Below, one piece after another: positions 7,176-13,779 of a stretch of DNA of 17,291 nt. A program made the position numbers and the translations under genes. A model generated the notes under the pieces. The model was not told the origin of the DNA. It ran no database searches and saw only the letters and a program-made list of their open reading frames with translations. Each line of letters opens with the position of its first letter. Position 1 is the stretch's first letter. This stretch comes from an uncultured Eubacteriales bacterium (lineage in GTDB: Bacteria > Bacillota > Clostridia > Oscillospirales > Oscillospiraceae): the NCBI GenBank assembly GCA_900555665.1, contig USLX01000039.1:1-17291 (forward strand). The letters are read 5' to 3'.

Positions 7176-9106
7176 TGAGCTATCTGGAAAAGCTCGTATT
7201 TTCGAAGGACTGGACGAAGGCGGAGGATTTCCCGACGTATGAGCCGGACGAGAGTCAGGTGCGCGCGGACTTGCAGCTGCTGCACAACGAGGCAAAGGCG
7301 GCCATCAATGCGTTGGTGGACAAGCTGGAATCGGCGGAATTTGCAAGCCATCTGGCGGTGAGCACGGAGGGCATGGCGGCTACAAACCTGGCGGCGGCAC
7401 TGGCCGAGATTTTGGTGACGGCAAAAAGTGCGCAGGCCGGGACAATCCTCGACGGGACGGTGACGGAGGCGAAGCTGGCGTCGGCTTTGGCTGCGAAGAT
7501 CAATGCCATTGATGTGACGTATTCGATGAATGCGCCGACGGCAAACGACACGCCGGAGACGGGCTGCCAGCTGGGGAAGCTCTGGCTGAAGCCGGAATTT
7601 TTGGTTCAGAATCTCGCGGCGGACTATGCGCTCGCGACCGGTGCGGACTGGACGGGCGAGAACGTGACGAAAGAGGCGAGCGGCGGGAAGCTGGTCTTCT
7701 CCGGCACGGGCGACAGCCAGTACGGCGCGGCGAAGACGGAACTGGCCGTCCCGGCGGGGCATACGGTGCGCGTGTGGCTGACAGCGGAGGAGATGGCGGG
7801 GCAGTTTGCCTCGCTGAAGCTGTATTTGGGCAGCGCGGAATATGCCCTGACGAGCGGAACACAGCTTGTGCAGGATGTGACGGCGGGCGAGGACGGCAAG
7901 ATTTCTATTCAGGTGAAGGCCGACTGGTCAAACACGGCGACGGCGGCGGGCGGCAAGTTTACGATCACGGCATTTGCGGCGGTGGACAAGGCGGCGGTGA
8001 TGCTGCCGGGGGCCATTGCGCTGACGGATGGGAACCTGGACGCGCTGGTTGCGGCGAAGGTTCCGTTTTCGAAGGCCGGGACGCGGCTGGAGCTCTATGG
8101 CCAGCAAGCGGTGGGCAGCTGGAAGCGGCTGGTGCCGGATGAGGATCAGACGAGCGACGAGCTGACGGTGACGGACGCGGTGGCGGGGCTGGCAGGCGTT
8201 TCTGTGGGCGCGACGCTGAGCGAGGCGCTCATCGCGGTACGAAACAGCATCTCCCGCATCGAGGATGCCATCAACGGCGCGGCGGGCGGCTATGTGTGGA
8301 ACAAGTATGCCTATGAGCAGAAGGAGATCGCGGGGCAGATTACTTCCGGCGAGAGCGACAACGTACCCTCGACGGGATATTTCCGCTTTACGGTGGCAAA
8401 CAGCGTGGCGATGAATCCGACGACGGGCGAGATCACACTGGTGAGTCCCACGGCTGTGAGCCGGAATCCGACTGCGGGCGAGTATTTCACCTGTAAGTAC
8501 TGGATGTATTGGGGGTATCAGGACGCGCCGGGCGTGTATCACTGGGGCGCGGACACGGCCATCCGCCAGGAGCAGACGGGCTATGCCAACGGACAGGGGA
8601 TCTATTCGCTGATTCTGGATGTGCCAAAGGTGATCGGGAGCTTGGAGTTTCAAGGCATTGTGACGAGTCAGGCACAGGACGCCTATCCGGCGGACGGATG
8701 GGTTGAGAATGTGAAATATGTGTCCGCGCCAAAGAGCCAGCTGTCATCCGTCGGCAAATGCGCGACGGGAAGCTATGTGGGAACGGGGCTTTATGGGGCA
8801 TCGTCGCCGAATTCGCTGGAGTTTACGTTTGTGCCGAAGACGGTGGAGATCCTTGCGTATTTTTCGTCCAGCGCGGTCATCCCAACGTCAGCCGACAAGA
8901 ACGGACGCTTGGCTCTGATGATCTGCGACCGGCTGGGTGAGGAATACAGCGACGGGACGGGCCTGTTCAATGGGTCACCGTCTGATGCGAATATGATGCG
9001 CGGCAAGCGCAGCGCGGACGGAAAGACCGTGTACTGGTACACGAACGACGCGGGCACGCAGTTCAATCAGAGCGGATATACCTATTATTACCGGGCGTTG
9101 GGGTGA
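7172..9106 (+). CDS. Tail fibre or receptor-binding protein
   Basis: The product has 644 residues. The start (ATGATGA) overlaps the previous stop, and GGGAGG lies six bases before it. The N-terminus (LEKLVFSKDWTKAEDFPTY, then EPDESQVRADLQLLHNEAK) matches the attachment region I associate with fibres of Bacillota phages. Next come a helical stretch with ILDGTVTEAKLASALAAKIN, beta domains rich in T, G and A (about 140-290, lectin- or CBM-like), and a C-terminal globular region ending in YTYYYRALG, an ending common in fibre tips. Repeated short motifs such as ADWTGENV and ADWSNTAT suggest related beta units. It would bind the cell surface to select the host. Exact receptor and fold cannot be read from sequence. 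Confidence 0.72.
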   Translation: MMSYLEKLVFSKDWTKAEDFPTYEPDESQVRADLQLLHNEAKAAINALVDKLESAEFASHLAVSTEGMAATNLAAALAEILVTAKSAQAGTILDGTVTEAKLASALAAKINAIDVTYSMNAPTANDTPETGCQLGKLWLKPEFLVQNLAADYALATGADWTGENVTKEASGGKLVFSGTGDSQYGAAKTELAVPAGHTVRVWLTAEEMAGQFASLKLYLGSAEYALTSGTQLVQDVTAGEDGKISIQVKADWSNTATAAGGKFTITAFAAVDKAAVMLPGAIALTDGNLDALVAAKVPFSKAGTRLELYGQQAVGSWKRLVPDEDQTSDELTVTDAVAGLAGVSVGATLSEALIAVRNSISRIEDAINGAAGGYVWNKYAYEQKEIAGQITSGESDNVPSTGYFRFTVANSVAMNPTTGEITLVSPTAVSRNPTAGEYFTCKYWMYWGYQDAPGVYHWGADTAIRQEQTGYANGQGIYSLILDVPKVIGSLEFQGIVTSQAQDAYPADGWVENVKYVSAPKSQLSSVGKCATGSYVGTGLYGASSPNSLEFTFVPKTVEILAYFSSSAVIPTSADKNGRLALMICDRLGEEYSDGTGLFNGSPSDANMMRGKRSADGKTVYWYTNDAGTQFNQSGYTYYYRALG

Positions 9107-9139
9107 GGCGCGCGGGGGAAGAAAGGAACGGGTGAGTAG

Positions 9140-10672
9140 ATGAAGGTTTTGGAGTTTGCGGTACGGGACAAGAAAATCGTCCGGCGGGACTGGAATCCGG
9201 TGGTGGCCGGGGCGGTGAACCACTATGCGTTGAACTTCTCGTTTGATGATGATTGGGACGGGCTGACGAAGACCGTTGTGCTGGAAAACGGGGAGGTTCG
9301 TGTAGAACAGCTCTACACGGGCGGACTGGTGCTGCCGTGGGAGGTCTGCCGGGAGGGCGGACTTCTGGTATCGGTGACGGGGACGAAGACGCTCGGGGAC
9401 GGGCGAACGCAGGTGGTGTGCACGGCGAGGATGACCAAGCCCATCCCGGTGGAGCCATGCGGTGCGGCGGAAGGATTGCAGCCGGAGGAGTTTTCACCGG
9501 AGCTGGCGCAGCAGATTTTGGAGAAACTCGGCGATCTGACCGGGCTGAAGACCACGGAAAAGCAGACGCTCACGGCGGCAATCAATGAGGCATACAGTCA
9601 TGCGGGGGTGTCAGAGATCCGTTTCAAGGAGAAGGATGATGCGGGGAACAACCGTTATACGGTGACGCTCTCCAACGGGCAGATGTATGAGATCGAGGCT
9701 CCGCGCGGGGCGCAGGGCGAGGTCGGGCCGCAGGGACCGAAGGGGGATGTCGGCCAGACCGGCCCGCAGGGGCCAAAGGGAAACACTGGGGCAGTGGGTC
9801 CGCGTGGCCCGCAGGGTTCCCAGGGGACGTCCGGACTAAAAGGAGAGAAGGGCGATACGGGCAAAGGATTGACGATTCTGGGCTATTATGCAACAGAGGC
9901 GGCGCTGAGCGCAGCGGTGACGAGCCCGGCTGCAGGCGATGCGTATGCGGTTGGCACGGCGATCCCGTATGCGATCTATGTCTGGGATGGCGTAGGGAGC
10001 AAATGGGTAAACAACGGCGAGGCAAATGCAGTCTCCGGGCTGTATCTGCCGGTAAGCAATCCGACACTAAGCGGTACGTTGAGCTTTTCCGGCGACAATG
10101 ACAGACTGATTATGCCAAACGCAACAGAGGTTAGTATTCGACGAAGGAAGGGCAGCGCGGTTGGGCAAGATTCGATTGCGATTGGCGTATCGGTAGATGA
10201 GTCGTATACCGGAGCGTCAGCAATTGGACGCCGAAGCATTGCAATTGGATATAATCCAGACGCGAGGGGTTATGGATCGATTGCAATGGGAAATGGTATG
10301 GCACATGGGAAAGAGTCGTTTGCTATTGGGTACAATGCTATGGCAAGCGGGCCATATTCTATGGCAATGGGTTACGGCGTGACGGCCATTGGCGGACGGC
10401 AGCTGGTTATCGGCCGATTGAACGTGAATGACGTGAAAGGCACTAAAGCCCCTTTTTTCGAGGGGAAATATGTGTTCATTGTCGGCAATGGCAGTTTGTC
10501 GGGAGGAAACTCAAATGCCCACACGCTGGATTGGGACGGCAATGCCTGGTATGCTGGCTCAGTGGAAGGGACGGCACTGATCCTGAAGTCGAGCACGGAG
10601 GGATCGAGCAAGAGATTTAAGATCACGGCGGACGACAGCGGTGCACTCAGCGCGACGGAGATCACAGGATAA
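9140..10672 (+). CDS. Chimeric tail fibre: BppU-like N-terminus, collagen-like stalk, YadA-head-like repeats
   Basis: The product has 510 residues. Residues 1-105 resemble the BppU-type N-terminal beta domain of baseplate proteins (MKVLEFAVRDKKIVRRDW and FSFDDDWDGLTKTVVLENGE). Residues 113-158 contain a helix. Residues 190-243 are 17-18 collagen-like Gly-X-Y triplets. Residues 247-293 form a small domain (GYYATEAALSAAV, AGDAYAVGTAIPYAIYVWDG) common after collagen stalks in fibres. Residues about 339-425 carry repeats such as SIAIGYNP, SIAMGNGMAHG, SFAIGYNAMASG and SMAMGYG, the left-handed roll pattern of YadA-type adhesin heads. A C-terminal beta tail follows. It probably forms a trimeric fibre that binds the host surface. 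Base composition drops over the YadA part, a sign of module exchange. The ribosome site before 9140 is only moderate. Confidence 0.75.
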   Translation: MKVLEFAVRDKKIVRRDWNPVVAGAVNHYALNFSFDDDWDGLTKTVVLENGEVRVEQLYTGGLVLPWEVCREGGLLVSVTGTKTLGDGRTQVVCTARMTKPIPVEPCGAAEGLQPEEFSPELAQQILEKLGDLTGLKTTEKQTLTAAINEAYSHAGVSEIRFKEKDDAGNNRYTVTLSNGQMYEIEAPRGAQGEVGPQGPKGDVGQTGPQGPKGNTGAVGPRGPQGSQGTSGLKGEKGDTGKGLTILGYYATEAALSAAVTSPAAGDAYAVGTAIPYAIYVWDGVGSKWVNNGEANAVSGLYLPVSNPTLSGTLSFSGDNDRLIMPNATEVSIRRRKGSAVGQDSIAIGVSVDESYTGASAIGRRSIAIGYNPDARGYGSIAMGNGMAHGKESFAIGYNAMASGPYSMAMGYGVTAIGGRQLVIGRLNVNDVKGTKAPFFEGKYVFIVGNGSLSGGNSNAHTLDWDGNAWYAGSVEGTALILKSSTEGSSKRFKITADDSGALSATEITG

Positions 10673-10690
10673 GGAAAGACAGGCGAAAAC

Positions 10691-10713
10691 AAAAAATCCG
10701 CCATTTCGGCGGA
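10691..10713 (-). terminator. Rho-independent terminator-like hairpin on the minus strand
   Basis: Read on the minus strand, TCCGCC and GGCGGA form a six-pair stem around a five-base loop, followed by six T (the plus-strand A-run at 10691-10696). On the plus strand no T-run follows, so it would not end the fibre message. No minus-strand protein gene exists here, so it points to a minus-strand RNA coming from the right. Confidence 0.6.
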
Positions 10714-10715
10714 AA

Positions 10716-10744
10716 GTGACAAGGCGCTTGGCTCATGCTATGGT
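10716..10744 (+). promoter_or_regulatory. Possible sigma-A promoter for a short transcript
   Basis: GTGACA (five of six to the -35 consensus), a 17-base spacer, and TATGGT (four of six) preceded by TGC, an extended -10. The predicted start is near 10751, at the first base of a GCCCC/GGGGC hairpin with a GCAA loop (10751-10764). It lies directly after the minus-strand terminator. Confidence 0.4.
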
Positions 10745-10845
10745 GGACATGCCCCGCAAGGGGCAGGGCGCTGCGATCCATAAAGGCGGTGGCCGCGCGG
10801 CATACCGCGCGGCCGGCCGGCCACTTCCCTGTAAGGGGGATGAGG

Positions 10846-10941
10846 ATGGGACACAGGCAGAGGGCGAGAGTCCTTCGATTCCTGTTTCGATTGGCAATCA
10901 TGGTACTTATCATGATGCGATTGGCGCGGAAAGCGTGTTGA
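10846..10941 (+). CDS. Possible 31-residue basic-hydrophobic peptide (type I toxin-like)
   Basis: The ORF has 31 codons from ATG 10846 to TGA 10939-10941. The peptide has a basic start (MGHRQRAR), a hydrophobic core (VLRFLFRLAIMVLIMM) and a basic end (RLARKAC), the shape of membrane-acting type I toxins. AAGGGGGA at 10833-10840 is five bases upstream and lies in the right arm of a small hairpin with TCCCT, so the ribosome site may be masked. Upstream the transcript has further strong hairpins (GGCCGCGCGG/CCGCGCGGCC at 10791-10814). The stop codon lies inside the stem of the terminator. The same bases read open in another frame too, so coding is uncertain. I do not recognise a named family. 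The alternative is a structured non-coding RNA. Confidence 0.3.
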   Translation: MGHRQRARVLRFLFRLAIMVLIMMRLARKAC

Positions 10942-10976
10942 CCGCCCGGAGGGCACCCGAGCGGTCAACTGTTTTT
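10937..10976 (+). terminator. Rho-independent terminator after the fibre and short-ORF region
   Basis: GTTGACCGC (10937-10945) pairs perfectly with GCGGTCAAC (10961-10969), followed by TGTTTTT. The 15-base loop can itself form a small GCCC/GGGC hairpin. It would end both the tail-fibre message and the short transcript predicted from 10751. Confidence 0.75.
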
Positions 10977-11026
10977 GACTTGATCGTTTAGGACTGACCG
11001 CCGCAGCAGCGCCCTTTTCTATTTCC

Positions 11027-11054
11027 ATTTTAGCCGAACATGCCGCTTTGTCAA
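11027..11054 (-). promoter_or_regulatory. Strong sigma-A promoter-like sequence on the minus strand
   Basis: Read on the minus strand: TTGACA (six of six), a 16-base spacer, then TAAAAT (five of six). The predicted start is near 11020, transcribing leftward into the gene-poor region. The sequence overlaps a plus-strand terminator stem, so part of its match could come from that stem, but the -10 is outside the stem. Confidence 0.55.
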
Positions 11055-11076
11055 GGATGACAGGGCGGCATTTTTT
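11040..11076 (+). terminator. Strong Rho-independent terminator before the lysis cassette
   Basis: ATGCCGCTTTGTC and GACAGGGCGGCAT form a 13-pair stem (two G-U pairs) with a six-base loop and a run of six T. It is the second plus-strand terminator in 140 bases and insulates the lysis genes from the fibre genes. I see no clear plus-strand promoter between it and 11091. Confidence 0.8.
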
Positions 11077-11090
11077 AACAAGGGGAAGGG

Positions 11091-11381
11091 ATGGACATGT
11101 ACATTGACTGGGAGACAATTATGACGGCGGCGAAGGTCGTGGGGGCGATCGGCGTGCTGGCGGGCGTGGTGGTCGCGGTATTTCGCTTCGTGGAGAGCGA
11201 TAAGCGGCAGCAGACGGAGATCGCGGCCATCAAGCGCGAGCAGACCGTGATGTGCTACGGCATTCTGGCGTGCTTGAAGGGAATGAAGGAACAGGGGTGC
11301 AATGGGCCGGTGACGGAGGCGCTGCATATGCTGGAGAAGCACCTGAACTGCTCGGCGCACGGGCTGGCGGACGGAAGATGA
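11091..11381 (+). CDS. XhlA-like holin-accessory membrane protein
   Basis: The product has 96 residues. One membrane segment (about 10-32, with VVGAIGVLAGVVVAVFRFV) is followed by a charged helix (ESDKRQQTEIAAIKREQ) and the stretch CYGILACLKGMKEQGCNGPV, then a C-terminal helix (EALHMLEKHLN). I recognise this pattern from a widespread Bacillota phage family beside holins, often mislabelled as a branched-chain amino acid transporter permease. The layout of one membrane segment plus a coiled coil is like XhlA. It probably helps the holin open the membrane. AGGGGAAGGG lies right before ATG 11091, so the second ATG at 11097, six bases further on, may be the true start. A small hairpin (11392-11407) separates it from the next gene. 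Confidence 0.7.
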   Translation: MDMYIDWETIMTAAKVVGAIGVLAGVVVAVFRFVESDKRQQTEIAAIKREQTVMCYGILACLKGMKEQGCNGPVTEALHMLEKHLNCSAHGLADGR

Positions 11382-11431
11382 AACGAGGTGAGGCCCGGCA
11401 GCGGGCCGATTGACAGAAAGGAGCGGGAGCA

Positions 11432-11632
11432 ATGAAGGATTGGAAACAGGTGTTGCAGAATCTCTGCAAGGTGAAGTCGATTGTGACGCTGATGCTGACG
11501 GCGGCGTTTATTACCATGGCGCTGCGCGGCGATGTGGCGGCGAAGGACTTCTATTCAGTGATGGTGATGGTTTTGACATTTTATTTCGGCTATCAGAGCG
11601 CGAAGGCGGAGGAACAGGGAGGGACGAAATGA
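11432..11632 (+). CDS. Phage holin, small two-segment type
   Basis: The product has 66 residues. It has a short charged N-terminus with the family-like KDWKQVLQNLCKVKSIVTL, two hydrophobic segments (about 16-33 and 40-56, the second FYSVMVMVLTFYFGYQS), and a charged tail. It would make membrane lesions that let the amidase reach the cell wall. AAAGGAG at 11417-11423 lies eight bases from the ATG. Its stop overlaps the amidase start in ATGA, the usual holin-endolysin coupling. The assignment rests on size, topology and neighbours; small holins have little sequence identity between families. Confidence 0.75.
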   Translation: MKDWKQVLQNLCKVKSIVTLMLTAAFITMALRGDVAAKDFYSVMVMVLTFYFGYQSAKAEEQGGTK

Positions 11633-12288
11633 AGCCGGTTCGGACGGAACTTGCACACCGGGCCAACTATGGTGTGCGGCGCGGGAAGATCGAGTGGATC
11701 GTAATGCACTACACAGCAAACGATGGAGACTCCGGAATGTCAAATGCGCGATATTTTCAGCAGGCGCGCAGTCCTGTGGCGAGTGCGCACTATTTTGTGG
11801 ATGACCGGGAAATTGTGCGGTCGGTACCGGACGAATATGTTGCATATCATTGCGGCGCGTACAAGTACCGACATCCATTTTGCCGGAACTACAACTCGAT
11901 CGGAATCGAAATGTGCGACAGCAAGCGCGATGGGTGTGTGATGGCGACGGAACAGACAATTCAGAATGCCGCGGAGCTGGCCGCGGCGCTCTGCGAAAAG
12001 TACGGCTTGCCGGTGAGCCATATCATCCGGCATTATGATGTGACGGGCAAGCTCTGCCCAAAGTATTGGGTGGACAATCCGGAGGGGATTGTGCGGTTTC
12101 GAAAACTGGTGAAGGAGGCAGGAGAAATGGTGGAAACAAGCAGGATGATCGTGGATGGGAAGGAAGTTCCAGTGGAGCGGATTTTGAAGAATGGGACGAA
12201 TTACGTCAAGATCCGCGACGTGGCGGCGGCGCTGGGGCTGGAGATTGGCAATCAGGGGAATGTGGCGGTTTTGCGCAGAAAGGAGTAA
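11629..12288 (+). CDS. N-acetylmuramoyl-L-alanine amidase (endolysin, Amidase_2 type)
   Basis: The product has 219 residues. The enzyme cuts the amide bond between MurNAc and L-alanine in peptidoglycan for lysis. Zinc ligands of the T7-lysozyme-like family are visible: H27 in IVMHYTAN, H135 in IIRHYDVTGKLCP and C143 in the same motif, with SAHYFVDD at about 52-59 and GIEM at 92-95. Residues about 172-216 (MIVDGKEVPVERIL, YVKIRDVAAALGLEI) form a second domain like the stalk or copper-amine-oxidase-N repeat, probably for wall binding. ATG 11629 is chosen because GGGAGGG is close upstream and it overlaps the holin stop; an in-frame extension to 11410 would run through the holin gene. There is no signal peptide, as expected for a holin-dependent enzyme. 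Confidence 0.92.
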   Translation: MKPVRTELAHRANYGVRRGKIEWIVMHYTANDGDSGMSNARYFQQARSPVASAHYFVDDREIVRSVPDEYVAYHCGAYKYRHPFCRNYNSIGIEMCDSKRDGCVMATEQTIQNAAELAAALCEKYGLPVSHIIRHYDVTGKLCPKYWVDNPEGIVRFRKLVKEAGEMVETSRMIVDGKEVPVERILKNGTNYVKIRDVAAALGLEIGNQGNVAVLRRKE

Positions 12289-12291
12289 GCA

Positions 12292-13725
12292 ATGGCGGTC
12301 AGTACGAAGGATAAGGAGCGCCTGACGAGCGAACAGCAGTCAGCGTTGCAGAGCTATACGGATCAATACAATGCGGCCAAGGCCAGAGAGGATCAGGCCG
12401 GGATGCAGGCGGCGCATGAGGCAGCGGAGAGCGTGCGCAGACAGGCGGGCTATTCCGGCGGCGGGAACGGAAGCGGGAGCGCGGACACAGCCAGCCGCGT
12501 GGAGCAGAATATGCAGGACTTTAACCGCGCCAATTATGACAGCGAACGCGGGCAATGGACGAACGGATATTCCACGGGCTACAATGTGCGCACAAAGGCC
12601 AATGAAATCCGGCAGCAGATGCTGCAAAATTCGCAGGACTGGCACAGCGCGGGAACGCAGGCGGAGCGCGATGCGCTGCATCAGGAGAATCTGGAGCTAA
12701 ACCGCATTTTGTCGCAGTATGCCGGGGGTGTGGAGAGCAGCTATGATCCGGCAAGCGGGAGGTGGTATACAGCAAACGGAAATCTGGGTTATGGGACGAT
12801 GACGGATTATGACCGGGAAAACGCAAAACGGATGTATGGGGTGACGGATGCGGAGCTGGATGCGTTTCTCAGCAATACGGAGCGTTACTTCAATCACGAC
12901 CAGCAGCATCCGGAGGTCTATCTGGGGCGCAGAAGCGGCACGGAGGAGAGCGGCAGCACGCGCGTCTACGGTTCCGGCGTGGGCGGCGAAGGTTATGGCG
13001 CATCATCCGGCAGTTACGGCGGTTATGGATATGGAGCAGGGAGCGCGGGGACGCTTTCCGGGATGCTCGGCGACTGGCGCAGCGCGGCGCGAGCCCAGGC
13101 CGAGCAGCAGATCGACTATGCGACGGCCCAGGGCATCGCCGCACTGGAACGGGCCAGAGAGGACGCGGCGGGTCAGTTTCAGACGCAGCGGGATCAGATC
13201 GCGGCAGAGGAGCGAAACGCGATGGACAACGCAGCGCTCTATGCCGAGCTGCGGGGCGACCGGGGCGGCATCGGGCAGATGCAGTATCAGTCCGTGCAGA
13301 ACACGGCGGCGGAAAACCGGCTGGCGGTGAACGAGGCACAGGTCAAAATGGCAACGGACACCGACCGACAGATTGCAGATCTGCGCGCGCAGGGCGAATT
13401 TGAGAAGGCAAACAAGGTTTTGGAGATTTCGCAGGCGTATTTGCAGCAGCTGCTCTCGCTGGAGCAGTGGGCGGCGGAATATGATTTGTCGGCGGCGAAG
13501 TTTGCGCAGACGGTGCGGGAATGGGAAAATGAGTTTGCACTGTCGGTGGGGCAGGTGACGGGAAGCTATGCGGGGCAGACGACGCTGACGGCGAGAAAAT
13601 ACAGCGACAGTCTGCTTGCCGAGAGCGGCCAGGCACTGCTCGCGGCGGGCGTGATGCCAAACAGCGAGCAGCTCAAGGCCATGGGCCTGACGCAGGCGCA
13701 GGCGAGATTGCTGCTCGGCAAATAA
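12292..13725 (+). CDS. Virion-internal or ejection-type protein, helical, uncharacterised family
   Basis: The product has 477 residues. The N-terminal helical region is rich in Q, A and E. A middle region (about 135-215) contains YDPASGRWYTANGNLGYG and YGVTDAELDAFL. A Gly/Ser/Tyr-rich linker (about 222-255) leads to a long alanine-rich coiled coil (about 262-430, with AQAEQQIDYATAQGIAALER and GDRGGIGQMQYQSVQNTAAE). The C-terminus is GVMPNSEQLKAMGLTQAQAR and five more residues. I recall similar proteins in Clostridia phages but no defined function; a role in the ejected core is inferred from helical content and neighbours. AAGGAG lies in the end of the amidase gene, seven bases upstream. Its last 26 codons recur as an orphan fragment at 16125-16205. 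Confidence 0.6.
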   Translation: MAVSTKDKERLTSEQQSALQSYTDQYNAAKAREDQAGMQAAHEAAESVRRQAGYSGGGNGSGSADTASRVEQNMQDFNRANYDSERGQWTNGYSTGYNVRTKANEIRQQMLQNSQDWHSAGTQAERDALHQENLELNRILSQYAGGVESSYDPASGRWYTANGNLGYGTMTDYDRENAKRMYGVTDAELDAFLSNTERYFNHDQQHPEVYLGRRSGTEESGSTRVYGSGVGGEGYGASSGSYGGYGYGAGSAGTLSGMLGDWRSAARAQAEQQIDYATAQGIAALERAREDAAGQFQTQRDQIAAEERNAMDNAALYAELRGDRGGIGQMQYQSVQNTAAENRLAVNEAQVKMATDTDRQIADLRAQGEFEKANKVLEISQAYLQQLLSLEQWAAEYDLSAAKFAQTVREWENEFALSVGQVTGSYAGQTTLTARKYSDSLLAESGQALLAAGVMPNSEQLKAMGLTQAQARLLLGK

Positions 13726-13773
13726 AAATGGGGCCCCTTCGCAGAAGCGGAGGGGCCTTATGTTATAAGGAGG
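13645..13773 (+). repeat. Direct repeat R1: end of 12292 gene, hairpin and ribosome site
   Basis: These 129 bases match R2 (16125-16254) at 110 of 130 aligned columns. They contain 26 codons, the stop, a terminator-like hairpin and the AAGGAGG of the next gene. In the coding part 22 of 26 residues are the same. The pair brackets the effector and immunity cassette. Confidence 0.92.
13732..13757 (+). terminator. GC-rich intercistronic hairpin
   Basis: GGCCCCTTCGC and GCGGAGGGGCC form an 11-pair stem with one T-G pair and an AGAA loop, seven bases after the stop at 13725. Only TTATGTTAT follows, so termination is probably partial. It lies just before the ribosome site of the effector gene and could lower its expression relative to the upstream gene. 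Confidence 0.6.
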
Positions 13774-13779
13774 CGTAGA

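Larger units (their letters stand above)
10691..11020 (-). ncRNA. Predicted antisense RNA of about 330 bases
   Basis: This RNA is inferred from a minus-strand promoter at 11027-11054 and a minus-strand terminator at 10691-10713. It would be fully complementary to the short plus-strand transcript predicted between 10751 and 10976. A minus-strand reading frame (10662-10913) exists, but it lacks a ribosome site and runs past the terminator, so a non-coding role is more likely. Family unknown. Existence is predicted only from signals. Confidence 0.35.

Noticed and set aside
10249..10254. TATAAT in the YadA-like part of the fibre gene
   Set aside because: No -35 element at proper distance (the nearest TTGGAC is about 20 bases away) and nothing new begins downstream.
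10662..10913. 83-codon minus-strand reading frame in the fibre-lysis gap
   Set aside because: No ribosome site before its ATG, and it reads through the minus-strand terminator at 10691-10713. I treat this strand as a possible antisense RNA.
9700..11090. Possible diversity-generating retroelement behind the second fibre gene
   Set aside because: No reverse transcriptase gene and no template/variable repeat pair with adenine-specific differences were seen.
11410..11628. In-frame N-terminal extension of the amidase to 11410
   Set aside because: It would overlap the whole holin gene. The ATG at 11629 has a proper ribosome site and the ATGA overlap, and the amidase domain starts there.
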